A stretch of DNA of 64,000 nt from Leptospira broomii serovar Hurstbridge str. 5399 (GTDB lineage: Bacteria; Spirochaetota; Leptospiria; Leptospirales; Leptospiraceae): assembly GCF_000243715.2 (NCBI RefSeq), contig NZ_AHMO02000011.1:558001-622000 (forward strand). The letters are read 5' to 3'. Shown one piece after another: positions 36,063-45,349 of the stretch. Each line of letters opens with the position of its first letter. The first letter of the stretch is position 1. Position numbers and translations under genes: made by a program. The notes under the pieces were generated by a model that was not told where the DNA came from, made no database searches, and saw nothing but the letters and a program-made list of their open reading frames with translations.

Positions 36063-37462
36063 CAGGTTTCGTAAAAAATCAGACTCTCGAAGAATCGATG
36101 CCTTGGACAAGCGGCGGAATTTTGCGAATATTCTGGTCGGGTTTAGCTACGTCCGTTGGTACGGTAGTAGTCTCCACAATCGCAGTCGAGCTCGTGCCTC
36201 ACGCTCGTGGGATCTCATTCTTTTCCGAACTTAGATACGCTGTCCTTGCGCCGGTCAGTATTTTGATCACAATTGCAGCTGCTTTTTTGTATGCCTCACT
36301 CTCCGGACGAATCGAACGAGCACGGTCCATATTCGCGATCATTCTATTAGTACTTTTCTTGTTCATTTTCCTGGGATTAGAATTGCTAGGAGTAGCCGGA
36401 CTTGGCGCGGCCGCAATTCCTGCTTTATTTTTGGTCTTGCTTACCATAGTCTTACTTGTTCCTAGACTTGTCGATCACCCGATACGCTCACCTATCGGTA
36501 TCGCAGCCGTCCTAATAATCGGAGTGTTAGAAATAGTCGGCATCGCGACTGCACTTTCAAGCGAACGAGCAAAGCCGAAGAATATCCGGGATCTCGCTAT
36601 GGAGATCCCGCGCACAATCTTCGATGTAGATCATAAGTTTATGGATCTCTCAAGCGGAGCTCGCATCCATTACGTGGATGAAGGCAATGGAGAAACATTA
36701 CTCTTTCTGCATGGGAACCCGTCGTGGTCGTTCCAGTGGAGAACACTTATCCAAGGTCTTCGTGGTTCATACCGATGTATAGCGCTCGATTATCCCGGTT
36801 TCGGACTATCGACTGCCCCGCCTGAATTCGGTTTCACACCACTTGAGCAAAGTCTTATTATCGAAGAGTTCGTCGATCGCTTAGGGATACGAAACGTAAC
36901 CTTGGTCATGCAGGATTGGGGAGGTCCATTCGGACTTGGATTTGCAGAAAGGCGTCCAAAGCTTATTCGTAACGTGATTCTCGGAAGCACTTGGGCCTGG
37001 AAAACCGATACAAGTACTTCAAGGGGCCGATTCTCAGTCATTGCAGGCGGACCTGTCGGTGAATTCGTTCAAATGAATTTTAACGGATTCACTTCTCTCG
37101 CTATCAAGAACGGTGTCGTTCGCGAACTTTCTCCCGCCGTAATCGATGCATATCTGAGTCCGTATCGACCTCTCAATCGCCGCGGTATTGCCGCTTTCTA
37201 TCCCGGACAAATCGTCGCTGCCACCGATTATTTCACAAAAATCGAGACCGAACTTCCTCGTTTAGCGGACAAGAAGGCGCTCATCTTTTGGGCCCTCCAA
37301 GATCGAGGGTTCCCGAGAGAGGATCTGATCAAATTCCAAAAAGCCTTTCCCAGACACAAAACGATCGAACTTCCGAACGCGAATCATTTCTTTTTCGAAG
37401 ACTCCGCCGAATTAATGATCGAAGAAATGCGAACCTTCCTCTCTCGGGAAAGGAAACGATAA
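36059..37462 (+). CDS. Membrane-fused haloalkane-dehalogenase-like alpha/beta hydrolase
   Basis: A 467-residue protein. Residues about 20-165 hold five or six hydrophobic helices; residues about 190-467 are an alpha/beta hydrolase with FLHGNPSWSFQWR, nucleophile D286 in MQDWGGPFG and H443 in NANHFFFED. Asp in the QDWGG elbow and Trp in the oxyanion stretch are marks of the haloalkane dehalogenase group, though halide-site residues were not all checked. The long membrane domain in front is unusual for that family. Coupled to the ABM gene by an ATGA overlap. The true substrate is unknown. Confidence 0.75.
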   Translation: MTGFVKNQTLEESMPWTSGGILRIFWSGLATSVGTVVVSTIAVELVPHARGISFFSELRYAVLAPVSILITIAAAFLYASLSGRIERARSIFAIILLVLFLFIFLGLELLGVAGLGAAAIPALFLVLLTIVLLVPRLVDHPIRSPIGIAAVLIIGVLEIVGIATALSSERAKPKNIRDLAMEIPRTIFDVDHKFMDLSSGARIHYVDEGNGETLLFLHGNPSWSFQWRTLIQGLRGSYRCIALDYPGFGLSTAPPEFGFTPLEQSLIIEEFVDRLGIRNVTLVMQDWGGPFGLGFAERRPKLIRNVILGSTWAWKTDTSTSRGRFSVIAGGPVGEFVQMNFNGFTSLAIKNGVVRELSPAVIDAYLSPYRPLNRRGIAAFYPGQIVAATDYFTKIETELPRLADKKALIFWALQDRGFPREDLIKFQKAFPRHKTIELPNANHFFFEDSAELMIEEMRTFLSRERKR

Positions 37463-37581
37463 GTGAAATAGACTAACCTCAATTAGGTGCAAATTTCAAT
37501 TAACTCTAAGTTGAGAATCGGAACCGATCCGAAACGTATTATTCGAATGTGATCGATCGCCAAAAAGAAGAAGATCGACGG

Positions 37582-37962
37582 TCAAGTTTTCTTCTTTTTA
37601 GCCTTGGCGATATTTTCTTTTACTCTATATTTCACGATCCTACTAATCAGCTTTAACGGTAGAGGATTATCTAACGGAAATTGGACCGCTCCTTTGGAGG
37701 TTTTATATCGTGATAATTCCGATTGAAATGATTTTATGCCGCTGGAAGTCGGATAAAATCCGATATGGTTTTTATATGCGGCAAAATATACGAGGTTGCC
37801 GTTTAGTTCGAAGGCCGGCATTCGATAACTGATTTTTTCAACTGCAGTCGGTGCGGAATTTATAATAGTAGAGCGCAGATCTTCGAGAAGTTTCCGGACT
37901 TCGGGAGAAGAATTTTCGATATACTCGTCTATATTCTTAAAGCTTGGTCCTTTAATTTTCAT
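37582..37962 (-). CDS. DUF1801 (YdhG-like) protein
   Basis: About 126 residues from the ATG at 37962, preceded by GGAAGG 8 nt upstream; the ATG at 37980 is 18 nt earlier. The pattern is typical of DUF1801: IDEYIENSSPEVRKLLEDLR, EKISYRMPAFELNG and HIGFYPTSSGI. Members are small cytoplasmic proteins with an iron-chaperone-like fold; function is not settled. It is isolated, converging on the hydrolase gene. Confidence 0.85.
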   Translation of the reverse strand: MKIKGPSFKNIDEYIENSSPEVRKLLEDLRSTIINSAPTAVEKISYRMPAFELNGNLVYFAAYKNHIGFYPTSSGIKSFQSELSRYKTSKGAVQFPLDNPLPLKLISRIVKYRVKENIAKAKKKKT

Positions 37963-38096
37963 TTCATTACCTTCCCCCATTCATATTTGCATTTGAGTGA
38001 TTAGCCCTTTATTAAGGCATCGCGCAAACCATCCAATTAATTCAATAAATATAAAATTCAAGTATTATAATATATTAAAAATTAGATCTAACTTCA

Positions 38097-40007
38097 TTAC
38101 TTAAATACGATTATCATTGTTTGTTCGAGACTAGGAACTAAAAGACCTACGTTTTTTTCGGATCCATCCCGATTCAACGCGATTGCATTTCCGAAGTTTT
38201 GCCCGAAAGGAACTGTCAAGACTGAAGTAGCTATTCCGCCTGCACTTAAATTTTGGTTTCCCGGGCCGGACACTCCCGTGCTTTTGAAGTAGAATACCGT
38301 GCCGGCTCCTGTCGAGGCGCTAACTAAGAGATCGGACATTCCGTCCCCTGTTATATCTTGAAGAGCCGTAAAAATTCCGAAATTTAAGCCGGCCCCGGAA
38401 CCGGTTAAAACGGAAGAAGCAGTTCCGCCCGAACTTAAATCTACATTGGAAAATCCGATCGAGCCCGGGCTTCGAAAGAGGTATGCATTTCCATAACCTG
38501 CCGACGCAAGATACGCACCTACAAATAGATCGGAATAACCGTCACCATTCGTATCTCCGGTAGAAACGGAAGAACCAAACGAACAATTTGTACCGCCGGT
38601 GCAAGTAGCTAAAGCGGGTCCGATTAATGTAGCATTCGGAACCGAGGAATAGGGAGTGACCGATCCGCAATTCGAGTTAAAAACAAAAACAATTCCTTGA
38701 TTAGTGTTAAACGTATTTCCTCCGACTCCCAAGTCGGCGCAAGAGTCTCCGTTAAAATCCGCGAGGACAAAAGAACTTCCGAAGTTGCAGCCGGTTCCGG
38801 CAGTGCAGCCAGGCGCAGGAGAGGTAGGACCTAGCAAATATTGCTGTGGAGCGCCAGGAATGGCGCCGGAATTGGAAACGAAAATATAAAGTCTTCCCTG
38901 TTGAGCGTTATAGGTAGGCGCAGAAACTACAAGATCCGTATAACCATCAGCGTTAATATCTCCCACCGCGGATTGAAGACCGAAATCGTCATTGCCCCCG
39001 AAGTTATACGTTATATCGGCAGAGGTTACGGATAGATCTTTAGAAGGAACGCCGGCAGTTCCTAGACTGTAGATAACGTATCCAAGGCCACCTGACCAAG
39101 GACTGGTTAAGATTGCGTCGTCGTAGCCGTCATTATTGAGATCGCCTCCCATTACAAAAGAGCCTAATCTATCCCCGCTCGCATGCCCTTTAATGAGACT
39201 ATTATAAGTGCCCCCCGTGTTTATATTCTGACTAGTAACGCCGCTTTGCCCGGAGCTATGAAAAATGTAAACGTAACCGAATGTACTGAATCCGGGAGCT
39301 GCCTGGCTTCCGACTACGATATCCGCATAACCGTCCCCATTAAAATCACCTACGCCGATTCTATCTCCGAAGTATGAGCCACCGGCAAGACCGTCTGTCA
39401 GAATCGAATCGGGAGAACTGGAAGGTAATCCTGTGTTCCCGTGCGCCAAAAATACCAAGCCATAACCTTGAACGGCATTACTCGGAACGGCAGTAATGAC
39501 TACGTCCGAAAATCCGTCCCCATCGGTGTCGTGATTGATTCCTTTAATAACCGTGAAGACTATAGGAGGTGTCCGATTTCCGCTCCCATCTGCCGCGATT
39601 ACGGAAATCGTGTGCTTAGTACCTACATTCCAATGGGTTCCAGTAACTGCCTGGGCAGGAAGTTGGTATCTCCAATTCAAGCCGTTGATCAAAGCGTTGG
39701 AATACGGTCCACCGTCTAAAGAAACGGATACGGATGCCATTCCCAAACGAATTTGACCAACCAAGAATCCGGTTTGAAGAATAGAATGATTCGCAATATT
39801 TGAGACCGTGACCGAGGGGCTAAATGCAAATAGAGCCAAAAGTAATTCATTTATATCGGACTTAGGGCAACGAAAACTCGGAACTTGAACCCAACACTCA
39901 ACGGTAGGAAGAAACATCGGATTCGACCAGCAATTTAAGCTGAACCCGCTGGTAACTATTAGATAGAAAGCATTGATAAACAATCGATTAAAATATCGTT
40001 TAACCAC
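38097..40007 (-). CDS. Exported FG-GAP repeat protein
   Basis: A 636-residue exported protein; the signal end GFSLNC suggests a lipoprotein. After a region of about 130 residues, seven FG-GAP/integrin-alpha-type repeats each carry a calcium-loop DxNxDGxxD form: DTDGDGFSD, DFNGDGYAD, DLNNDGYDD, DINADGYTD, DFNGDSCAD, DTNGDGYSD and DITGDGMSD. Seven repeats suit a closed propeller. Several CTAGTGC/CTGGTNC-type Cys pairs lie in repeats five and six. Such proteins may bind host or matrix ligands. The fifth loop has Ser and Cys in place of usual residues. Confidence 0.85.
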   Translation of the reverse strand: MVKRYFNRLFINAFYLIVTSGFSLNCWSNPMFLPTVECWVQVPSFRCPKSDINELLLALFAFSPSVTVSNIANHSILQTGFLVGQIRLGMASVSVSLDGGPYSNALINGLNWRYQLPAQAVTGTHWNVGTKHTISVIAADGSGNRTPPIVFTVIKGINHDTDGDGFSDVVITAVPSNAVQGYGLVFLAHGNTGLPSSSPDSILTDGLAGGSYFGDRIGVGDFNGDGYADIVVGSQAAPGFSTFGYVYIFHSSGQSGVTSQNINTGGTYNSLIKGHASGDRLGSFVMGGDLNNDGYDDAILTSPWSGGLGYVIYSLGTAGVPSKDLSVTSADITYNFGGNDDFGLQSAVGDINADGYTDLVVSAPTYNAQQGRLYIFVSNSGAIPGAPQQYLLGPTSPAPGCTAGTGCNFGSSFVLADFNGDSCADLGVGGNTFNTNQGIVFVFNSNCGSVTPYSSVPNATLIGPALATCTGGTNCSFGSSVSTGDTNGDGYSDLFVGAYLASAGYGNAYLFRSPGSIGFSNVDLSSGGTASSVLTGSGAGLNFGIFTALQDITGDGMSDLLVSASTGAGTVFYFKSTGVSGPGNQNLSAGGIATSVLTVPFGQNFGNAIALNRDGSEKNVGLLVPSLEQTMIIVFK

Positions 40008-40521
40008 AAATCCAACCTTCTAAACATGAATAGCATTTAGGAACGATTGAAAGAAATAAGAGAAAAAGGCCAAGAAAAAATAATTTCCGAGCTGAATAAC
40101 TTGCTAATTTAGTCCGTTCTAATTTATTTTCAGCATAAATATCTTTCATGCATATTAGTATTCGCTCTTCGGATAAGCCGCTGTAACCGATTTTCCTTGC
40201 TTCTTCCGTTCCTTCCCGATCGAAACCGTTAAAAATAATTTCAAGAATAGTTCCAAATTTATAACTGGAATCGATGAGTAAGATCGGCTCTTTGAATACC
40301 CATTACTTTTTACGCGGGAGCATAACCGAATAATTAGAAAAACCATATATTTTGATCGTATATTTTATAAACAAACAATTCGGGCATCGCGAAGCAATAC
40401 GATCATTTATCCCCATTCGAGAACCGTCATATAATTGAGACTTCATATCCTATTTTTTTTACAGTATAAAGTCCGAAAACGGCGAGCCATCTTACGAAAG
40501 CTGTTTTATAATGCTATTAGA
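40008..40521. other. Intergenic region, no gene seen
   Basis: About 510 bp between the FG-GAP gene and the Ada-AlkA gene, which diverge. The 63-residue frame at 40155-40346 has no ribosome site and low-complexity composition. The plus-strand frame runs upstream to 40435, but I place the start at 40522. No operator is obvious. Confidence 0.4.
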
Positions 40522-41952
40522 ATGTTAGATGCAAATATTTGCTGCCAAGCCATGTCGACTCATGATACAAGATTCGACGGAATTTTCTTCGTAGCAGTCA
40601 AAAGCACAATGATATACTGTCGCCCCGTTTGTCGGGTAAAATTACCGCTTCGAAAGAACTGTTCTTTTTATCCGAGCGCTGCGGCGGCCGAAGTCGCCGG
40701 ATACCGTCCTTGCTTACGCTGCCGTCCGGAACTTGCGCCTGGATATTCTCCGATGGAGGCGGTTAGTAGATTGGCTTCTCAGGCATTGCAAATGATTGAC
40801 GAAGGAGCATTGAACAAAGGTTCAATCGAAGATCTCGCAGATGATTTCGGCGTTACATCCCGCCATTTGAGACGAGTTATAAAACTTAAATTCGGAGTAT
40901 CTCCGATTGAACTAGCGCAAACGCAACGATTACTCCTTGCGAAACGTCTATTAACGGATACGAATCTTCGAATTACCGAAATAGCGTTTACGAGCGGATT
41001 CTCGAGCCTAAGGAGATTCAACACTCTTTTCAAGAGCCGGTATCGAATGGTTCCGGGTCAATTCAGGAAAGCATATCGTCCTACAACAAAGAATTCAGAT
41101 AAAATCGATTGCGATCTTAGCTTCCGCCCTCCTTTCGACTGGAACTCTATTATCGGTTTTTTAGGTCAACGAATTCTGGCCGGCGTAGAAGAGATTCAGG
41201 ATGAAAAGTATCTAAGAACCGTCTCCATTGACGGTGTCACCGGTATTATTTCGGTTTCGCCCGTTAACGGAAAAAATCTTTTACGAGCACGGATAAGCTC
41301 TTCGCTCCTCCCGGCTTTAATCCCGATACTATCAAGTCTCCGAAGATTATTCGATCTCAATGCGGAACCGATTTCGATCGCACATCATTTAGGTAAATTG
41401 TCCGCAAAGAATCCCGGACTTCGTGTCCCCGGCTCTTTTGATCCTTTCGAAGTGGGTATTAGGGCAATCCTCGGACAGCAAATCAGCGTCAAAGCGGCTA
41501 CCACTATCGCAGCTCGTTTCGTGAGAATCTTTGGTCTTACTATTGAGACCGGCATTACGGGATTAACATATTTGACTCCGACTCCGGAGCGCGTAGCGAA
41601 TTCCAACGTTAAGAGAATCGCAACCTTGGGTTTACCTGCAAAACGGGCCGAAACGATTCTCGCATTTTCGAAAGCAGTCGCCGAAAAGAAACTGAATCTT
41701 AAACCGGATACTAATTTCGAAAAGCAGATCGAGGAATTGACGAGTTTACCTGGAATCGGCGATTGGACCGCCCAATACATCGCGATGCGTGTCTTCGGCT
41801 GGCCTGATTCGTTTCCGCATACGGATTTAGGAATTTATAAAGCGCTCGGCGTAAATAATCCGAGTAACGTATTAAAGATAGCGGAGAATTGGCGACCGTG
41901 GCGATCCTATGCAACGATGCATCTATGGAAATCTTTGGAGGAGAAGATATGA
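40522..41952 (+). CDS. alkA: Ada-AlkA fusion: methyl-phosphotriester sensor with 3-methyladenine glycosylase
   Basis: About 476 residues from the ATG at 40522. The Ada N-domain has the four zinc Cys (C33, C37, C64, C67; YCRPVC and PCLRC), C33 being the expected methyl acceptor. Residues about 75-190 are an AraC-type double helix-turn-helix (VTSRHLRRVIKLKFGVSP, AFTSGFSSLRRFNTLF). The rest is AlkA: HhH-GPD with LPGIGDWTAQYIAMR and catalytic Asp in FPHTDLGIYKA. The protein joins damage sensing, transcription control and excision of alkylated bases. Coupled to ogt by ATGA. Confidence 0.9.
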   Translation: MLDANICCQAMSTHDTRFDGIFFVAVKSTMIYCRPVCRVKLPLRKNCSFYPSAAAAEVAGYRPCLRCRPELAPGYSPMEAVSRLASQALQMIDEGALNKGSIEDLADDFGVTSRHLRRVIKLKFGVSPIELAQTQRLLLAKRLLTDTNLRITEIAFTSGFSSLRRFNTLFKSRYRMVPGQFRKAYRPTTKNSDKIDCDLSFRPPFDWNSIIGFLGQRILAGVEEIQDEKYLRTVSIDGVTGIISVSPVNGKNLLRARISSSLLPALIPILSSLRRLFDLNAEPISIAHHLGKLSAKNPGLRVPGSFDPFEVGIRAILGQQISVKAATTIAARFVRIFGLTIETGITGLTYLTPTPERVANSNVKRIATLGLPAKRAETILAFSKAVAEKKLNLKPDTNFEKQIEELTSLPGIGDWTAQYIAMRVFGWPDSFPHTDLGIYKALGVNNPSNVLKIAENWRPWRSYATMHLWKSLEEKI

Positions 41953-42515
41953 TATACTACGCAAAAATAGGATCACCGATCGGCGAACTTCTTATCATAT
42001 CGAATGAAACGAACATCACACGCATTTGTATGAATAAGCAAAAATACGGCGCCGAAATCGCAGCGGATTGGATCGAGCATCCCGATCTCGAACCGATATC
42101 GCTCGCATCCGAACAGCTCACAGCATACTTTGCCGGACGCCTAAAAAAATTCGATTTACCGCTTACTATGATAGGAACTCCTTTTCAGAAACGAGTATGG
42201 ACGGAGCTTGTGAAGATACCTTTCGGAAGAGTTATTTCCTATGGAGAATTGGCCCGTCGGATCGATAATCCGAACGCTTCCCGCGCCGTCGGCCTTGCCA
42301 ACGGTAAAAACCCGATGGCAATTGTCGTCCCATGTCACCGAGTTATCGGATCGAACGGAAATCTCACCGGATACGGAGGCGGGATACCTAATAAACAGTA
42401 CTTACTTGAACTGGAACGAAGTCTCGAACAAGGCAATATAAAATCTGACAAGAATTGCGAAGGGGAATTATGGATCTGGTCTGGGCAGAACGAACTACCT
42501 TTGAAATATAATTGA
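41949..42515 (+). CDS. ogt: Methylated-DNA--protein-cysteine methyltransferase
   Basis: About 188 residues from the ATG at 41949, with AGGAGA close upstream; the longer open frame to 41889 lies inside alkA. The active site is C129 in VVPCHRVIG, with the DNA-binding helix SYGELARRIDNPNASRAVG before it. It removes O6-methylguanine lesions by a one-way transfer to its Cys. The stop of alkA overlaps its start, so the pair forms an alkylation-repair operon that the Ada part of the upstream protein could induce. Confidence 0.93.
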   Translation: MIYYAKIGSPIGELLIISNETNITRICMNKQKYGAEIAADWIEHPDLEPISLASEQLTAYFAGRLKKFDLPLTMIGTPFQKRVWTELVKIPFGRVISYGELARRIDNPNASRAVGLANGKNPMAIVVPCHRVIGSNGNLTGYGGGIPNKQYLLELERSLEQGNIKSDKNCEGELWIWSGQNELPLKYN

Positions 42516-42770
42516 TAAGAGACTGAAATAGTTCGAAAAAATGAAACACAGAAGTAATCGACTCTCGGAAAAATTCGCTTGAATCTAGGACCGAACAATA
42601 CAAGAAGGCGCGGCATCCTTTTTACTTAAAATAGAAACCGATCAAGTAAAATAATTTCGTCTTAAAGATCGTTAACGGTGCCCCACTACTAAAATGCGAG
42701 TGGCTAAAACTGTTTGACAAATGCCAAAACACACGGCAATGTTTCCGCCTCCGCTTAAGGTTCGCCCAGA

Positions 42771-45326
42771 ATGAAATATATTTTTTCCATTTTGAATAAT
42801 CTTAAAATTCGGACAAAAATGATTATATTCGTATCAGGGATAGTCCTTCTCTGCGTACTCCCCCTCTCTATTATTGTGTTGTACCGGAATCAGGCTATCG
42901 TTTTGGAAAAAACGTTCGAAGTGTGTCGAAACTTGGCCAATAATATTGCGAATTTAGCTACCGAAGAACTGCTAATCAATGAAACATATGATGCAACTAG
43001 AACGAGCTTACTCCGATTACGGGAAAGTAATATTTCGGGACTAATCGATTCGTATGTGATCAACGTAGATCGAAAATATGTCGCAGATCTCAACGAGGAT
43101 AAAATCGGGAAAGATATACCCGAATCGGAATTTCAAAAAATTTCCTCGATCAAAGAACTTACTCTAAACGAAATTTCCATTAATGAAAAAACCGTTCTAA
43201 GATTTTCTTATCCTATTTTCATAAACTACCAAGGCCAAAAAATGTGGGTGGGAGTCGCCATATTCGAATTCGATAAGGACAAAGTTTATGAACCGGTATA
43301 TGCGATAAGGCGAAGCATTATCAGTGTCGCTAGCGCATTATTCGTATTAGGAATCATAATAGCGATTTTAGTTGCAATCAACTTCTCAAAACCGATTCGT
43401 ACTCTGTCCCAGGGAGTTAAGATCATCGGCGAAGGAGATTTAAATTTTCAAATAGCGATCAGCGGAAAGGATGAAATCGGAGTCCTAGCTTCGCAGTTCA
43501 ACAGGATGACTTCGCAGATCCGAGACTTTACTCAGAATCTTGAATCGATGGTCCATCAAAGAACGGACGAACTCAATCAGACTCTAGAAAAAGTTCAGGC
43601 ATTAAAAGTTTCGCAAGACGCGGATTACTATCTCACTTCCGTGCTATTGGAACCTCTACAGCCGAACAATAATATTTCGAAAAGAGTAAAAACCGAATTT
43701 TTCGTAGAGCAGAAAAAGAAATTTTCATTTCGCAGATGGAACTCCCAACTCGGCGGAGATATCTGCATAACCGATCGTATCTGGTTAGACGGTCGAGAAT
43801 ATACGGTCTTTGCGAACGGGGACGCGATGGGTAAATCCATGCAAGGAGCCGGCGGCGCTCTCGTTTTAGGCGTGGTCTTTAATTCCGCTATCCTCAGATA
43901 TAAGAGATCGAAAAATCAGAAGATTTTTCCGGAGGCTTGGTTAAAGGAAAGGTTTTTGGATCTACAAAACGTATTTTTATCTTTCGACGGATGCATGTAT
44001 ATCTCGGTTTGCATGGGACTTGTAGACACCGATTCCGGACTGTTATATTATATAAATGCGGAGCATCCTTGGACCGTTCTTTATAGGGATTCCGAAGCTT
44101 CCTTTTTAGAGACAAACTTAAGTTTAAGAAAATTGGGAATGCCCGAACAGGAAGATAAATTTTATATCAGACTTTTCCAGATGCTCCCTGGCGACGTTAT
44201 CATCATCGGCTCGGACGGGAGGGACGATATATTAATTTCCAAATCGGGAGAGGATGATATTATTAACGAAGATGAAACGAAATTCCTGCAGCATGTCATG
44301 AACGGAAAAGGCAATTTATATAAAATAAAAGAAGAGGTCGAAAGCTCCGGAACTCTTATAGATGATTTTTCCATATTGAGGATATCATACTTAGAAAAGC
44401 ATGATATCCCCATGATCGCAAACTACATACCGATTGAAATTCAGAAAGTAATACGGGATACTTCACGGCTGTTTGAAGACGGAAGATTCGAAGAATGCAT
44501 TACGATGATAGAGGGACTCGGAGAAAAAAAGGATTCATATCCGGATCTTCTAAAGATCGCCGGAAGCATTCACTATAAAAATAAAGAGTTCGATAAAGCT
44601 CTGCCTTTCTTCGAAAAATACATAGCTGCCATACCCGGCGATAACGAGTGTATCTACTGGATTTCCAATAGCCTCCGATTACTCGGGAGATTTTCCGAGG
44701 CCGCCGACTATGGCGAAAGACTGTTTTTAAGAGACAGATTTCACTTTATGAATTTATTGAATTTGGGCGATGTCTATCTCAAGATGAAGATTTATCCTAG
44801 GGCTAAGAAAATCGCCCATCAAGCGCTGGAAGTTCAGCCCAATCATCCTGATGCCGAAGCTCTTAACGAAAATATAATATCCGGAATGAGCGAAGACGGC
44901 TTTGTCGAGGAAATTCAAATATTAGACGAAGCCAACACCAAATACGTCAACCTAGAGGATATCCTCACGAAGGCGGACTATTTGTACCATAAGAAAAATT
45001 ACGGCGAAGCTTTGGAATCTTACGAGAAAGCAAACAGAATAGAAGGAAATAACCCCTGGACACTGTTCCGAATAGCCAATTGCCATTCTCTACTGAACGA
45101 TCTAGCGAATGCCGAGCGTTTCTATCTGAAATCGATCGAAAAAGCTCCTAAAAACCACCATGCCCACAATAATCTCGGAAGCATCTATTATAGAAATGGC
45201 AATATCTTTCAGGCTAAGGAAGAATGGAAGAAAGCCTTGGAAATAAAACCCGATTTCAAAACAGCCATTTTAAATCTTGCTAAAATCGAATCTTTAGAGT
45301 CGAACCGATTAGCTTCCGAAGTATAA
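42771..45326 (+). CDS. Sensor-HAMP-SpoIIE (PP2C) phosphatase with C-terminal TPRs
   Basis: An 851-residue membrane protein. Transmembrane helix about 17-38 and another about 186-206 enclose an extracytoplasmic sensor of about 145 residues. HAMP (SKPIRTLSQGVKIIGEGDL) and a coiled coil (LESMVHQRTDELNQTL) follow, then a SpoIIE/RsbU-type PP2C domain about 285-545 (LGGDICITDRIWLDGREYTV, ANGDAMGKSMQGAGG, IIGSDGRDDI), and about six TPR repeats to the end. Such proteins dephosphorylate anti-sigma-antagonist proteins. The next gene, 23 bp on, encodes a substrate-binding protein that could feed the sensor. Confidence 0.88.
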   Translation: MKYIFSILNNLKIRTKMIIFVSGIVLLCVLPLSIIVLYRNQAIVLEKTFEVCRNLANNIANLATEELLINETYDATRTSLLRLRESNISGLIDSYVINVDRKYVADLNEDKIGKDIPESEFQKISSIKELTLNEISINEKTVLRFSYPIFINYQGQKMWVGVAIFEFDKDKVYEPVYAIRRSIISVASALFVLGIIIAILVAINFSKPIRTLSQGVKIIGEGDLNFQIAISGKDEIGVLASQFNRMTSQIRDFTQNLESMVHQRTDELNQTLEKVQALKVSQDADYYLTSVLLEPLQPNNNISKRVKTEFFVEQKKKFSFRRWNSQLGGDICITDRIWLDGREYTVFANGDAMGKSMQGAGGALVLGVVFNSAILRYKRSKNQKIFPEAWLKERFLDLQNVFLSFDGCMYISVCMGLVDTDSGLLYYINAEHPWTVLYRDSEASFLETNLSLRKLGMPEQEDKFYIRLFQMLPGDVIIIGSDGRDDILISKSGEDDIINEDETKFLQHVMNGKGNLYKIKEEVESSGTLIDDFSILRISYLEKHDIPMIANYIPIEIQKVIRDTSRLFEDGRFEECITMIEGLGEKKDSYPDLLKIAGSIHYKNKEFDKALPFFEKYIAAIPGDNECIYWISNSLRLLGRFSEAADYGERLFLRDRFHFMNLLNLGDVYLKMKIYPRAKKIAHQALEVQPNHPDAEALNENIISGMSEDGFVEEIQILDEANTKYVNLEDILTKADYLYHKKNYGEALESYEKANRIEGNNPWTLFRIANCHSLLNDLANAERFYLKSIEKAPKNHHAHNNLGSIYYRNGNIFQAKEEWKKALEIKPDFKTAILNLAKIESLESNRLASEV

Positions 45327-45349
45327 TTTTCATAAGTAAATTTTTTGCC

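Noticed and set aside
40155..40346. 63-codon minus-strand frame between the FG-GAP and Ada-AlkA genes
   Set aside because: No ribosome site and no family; composition is not that of neighbouring genes.
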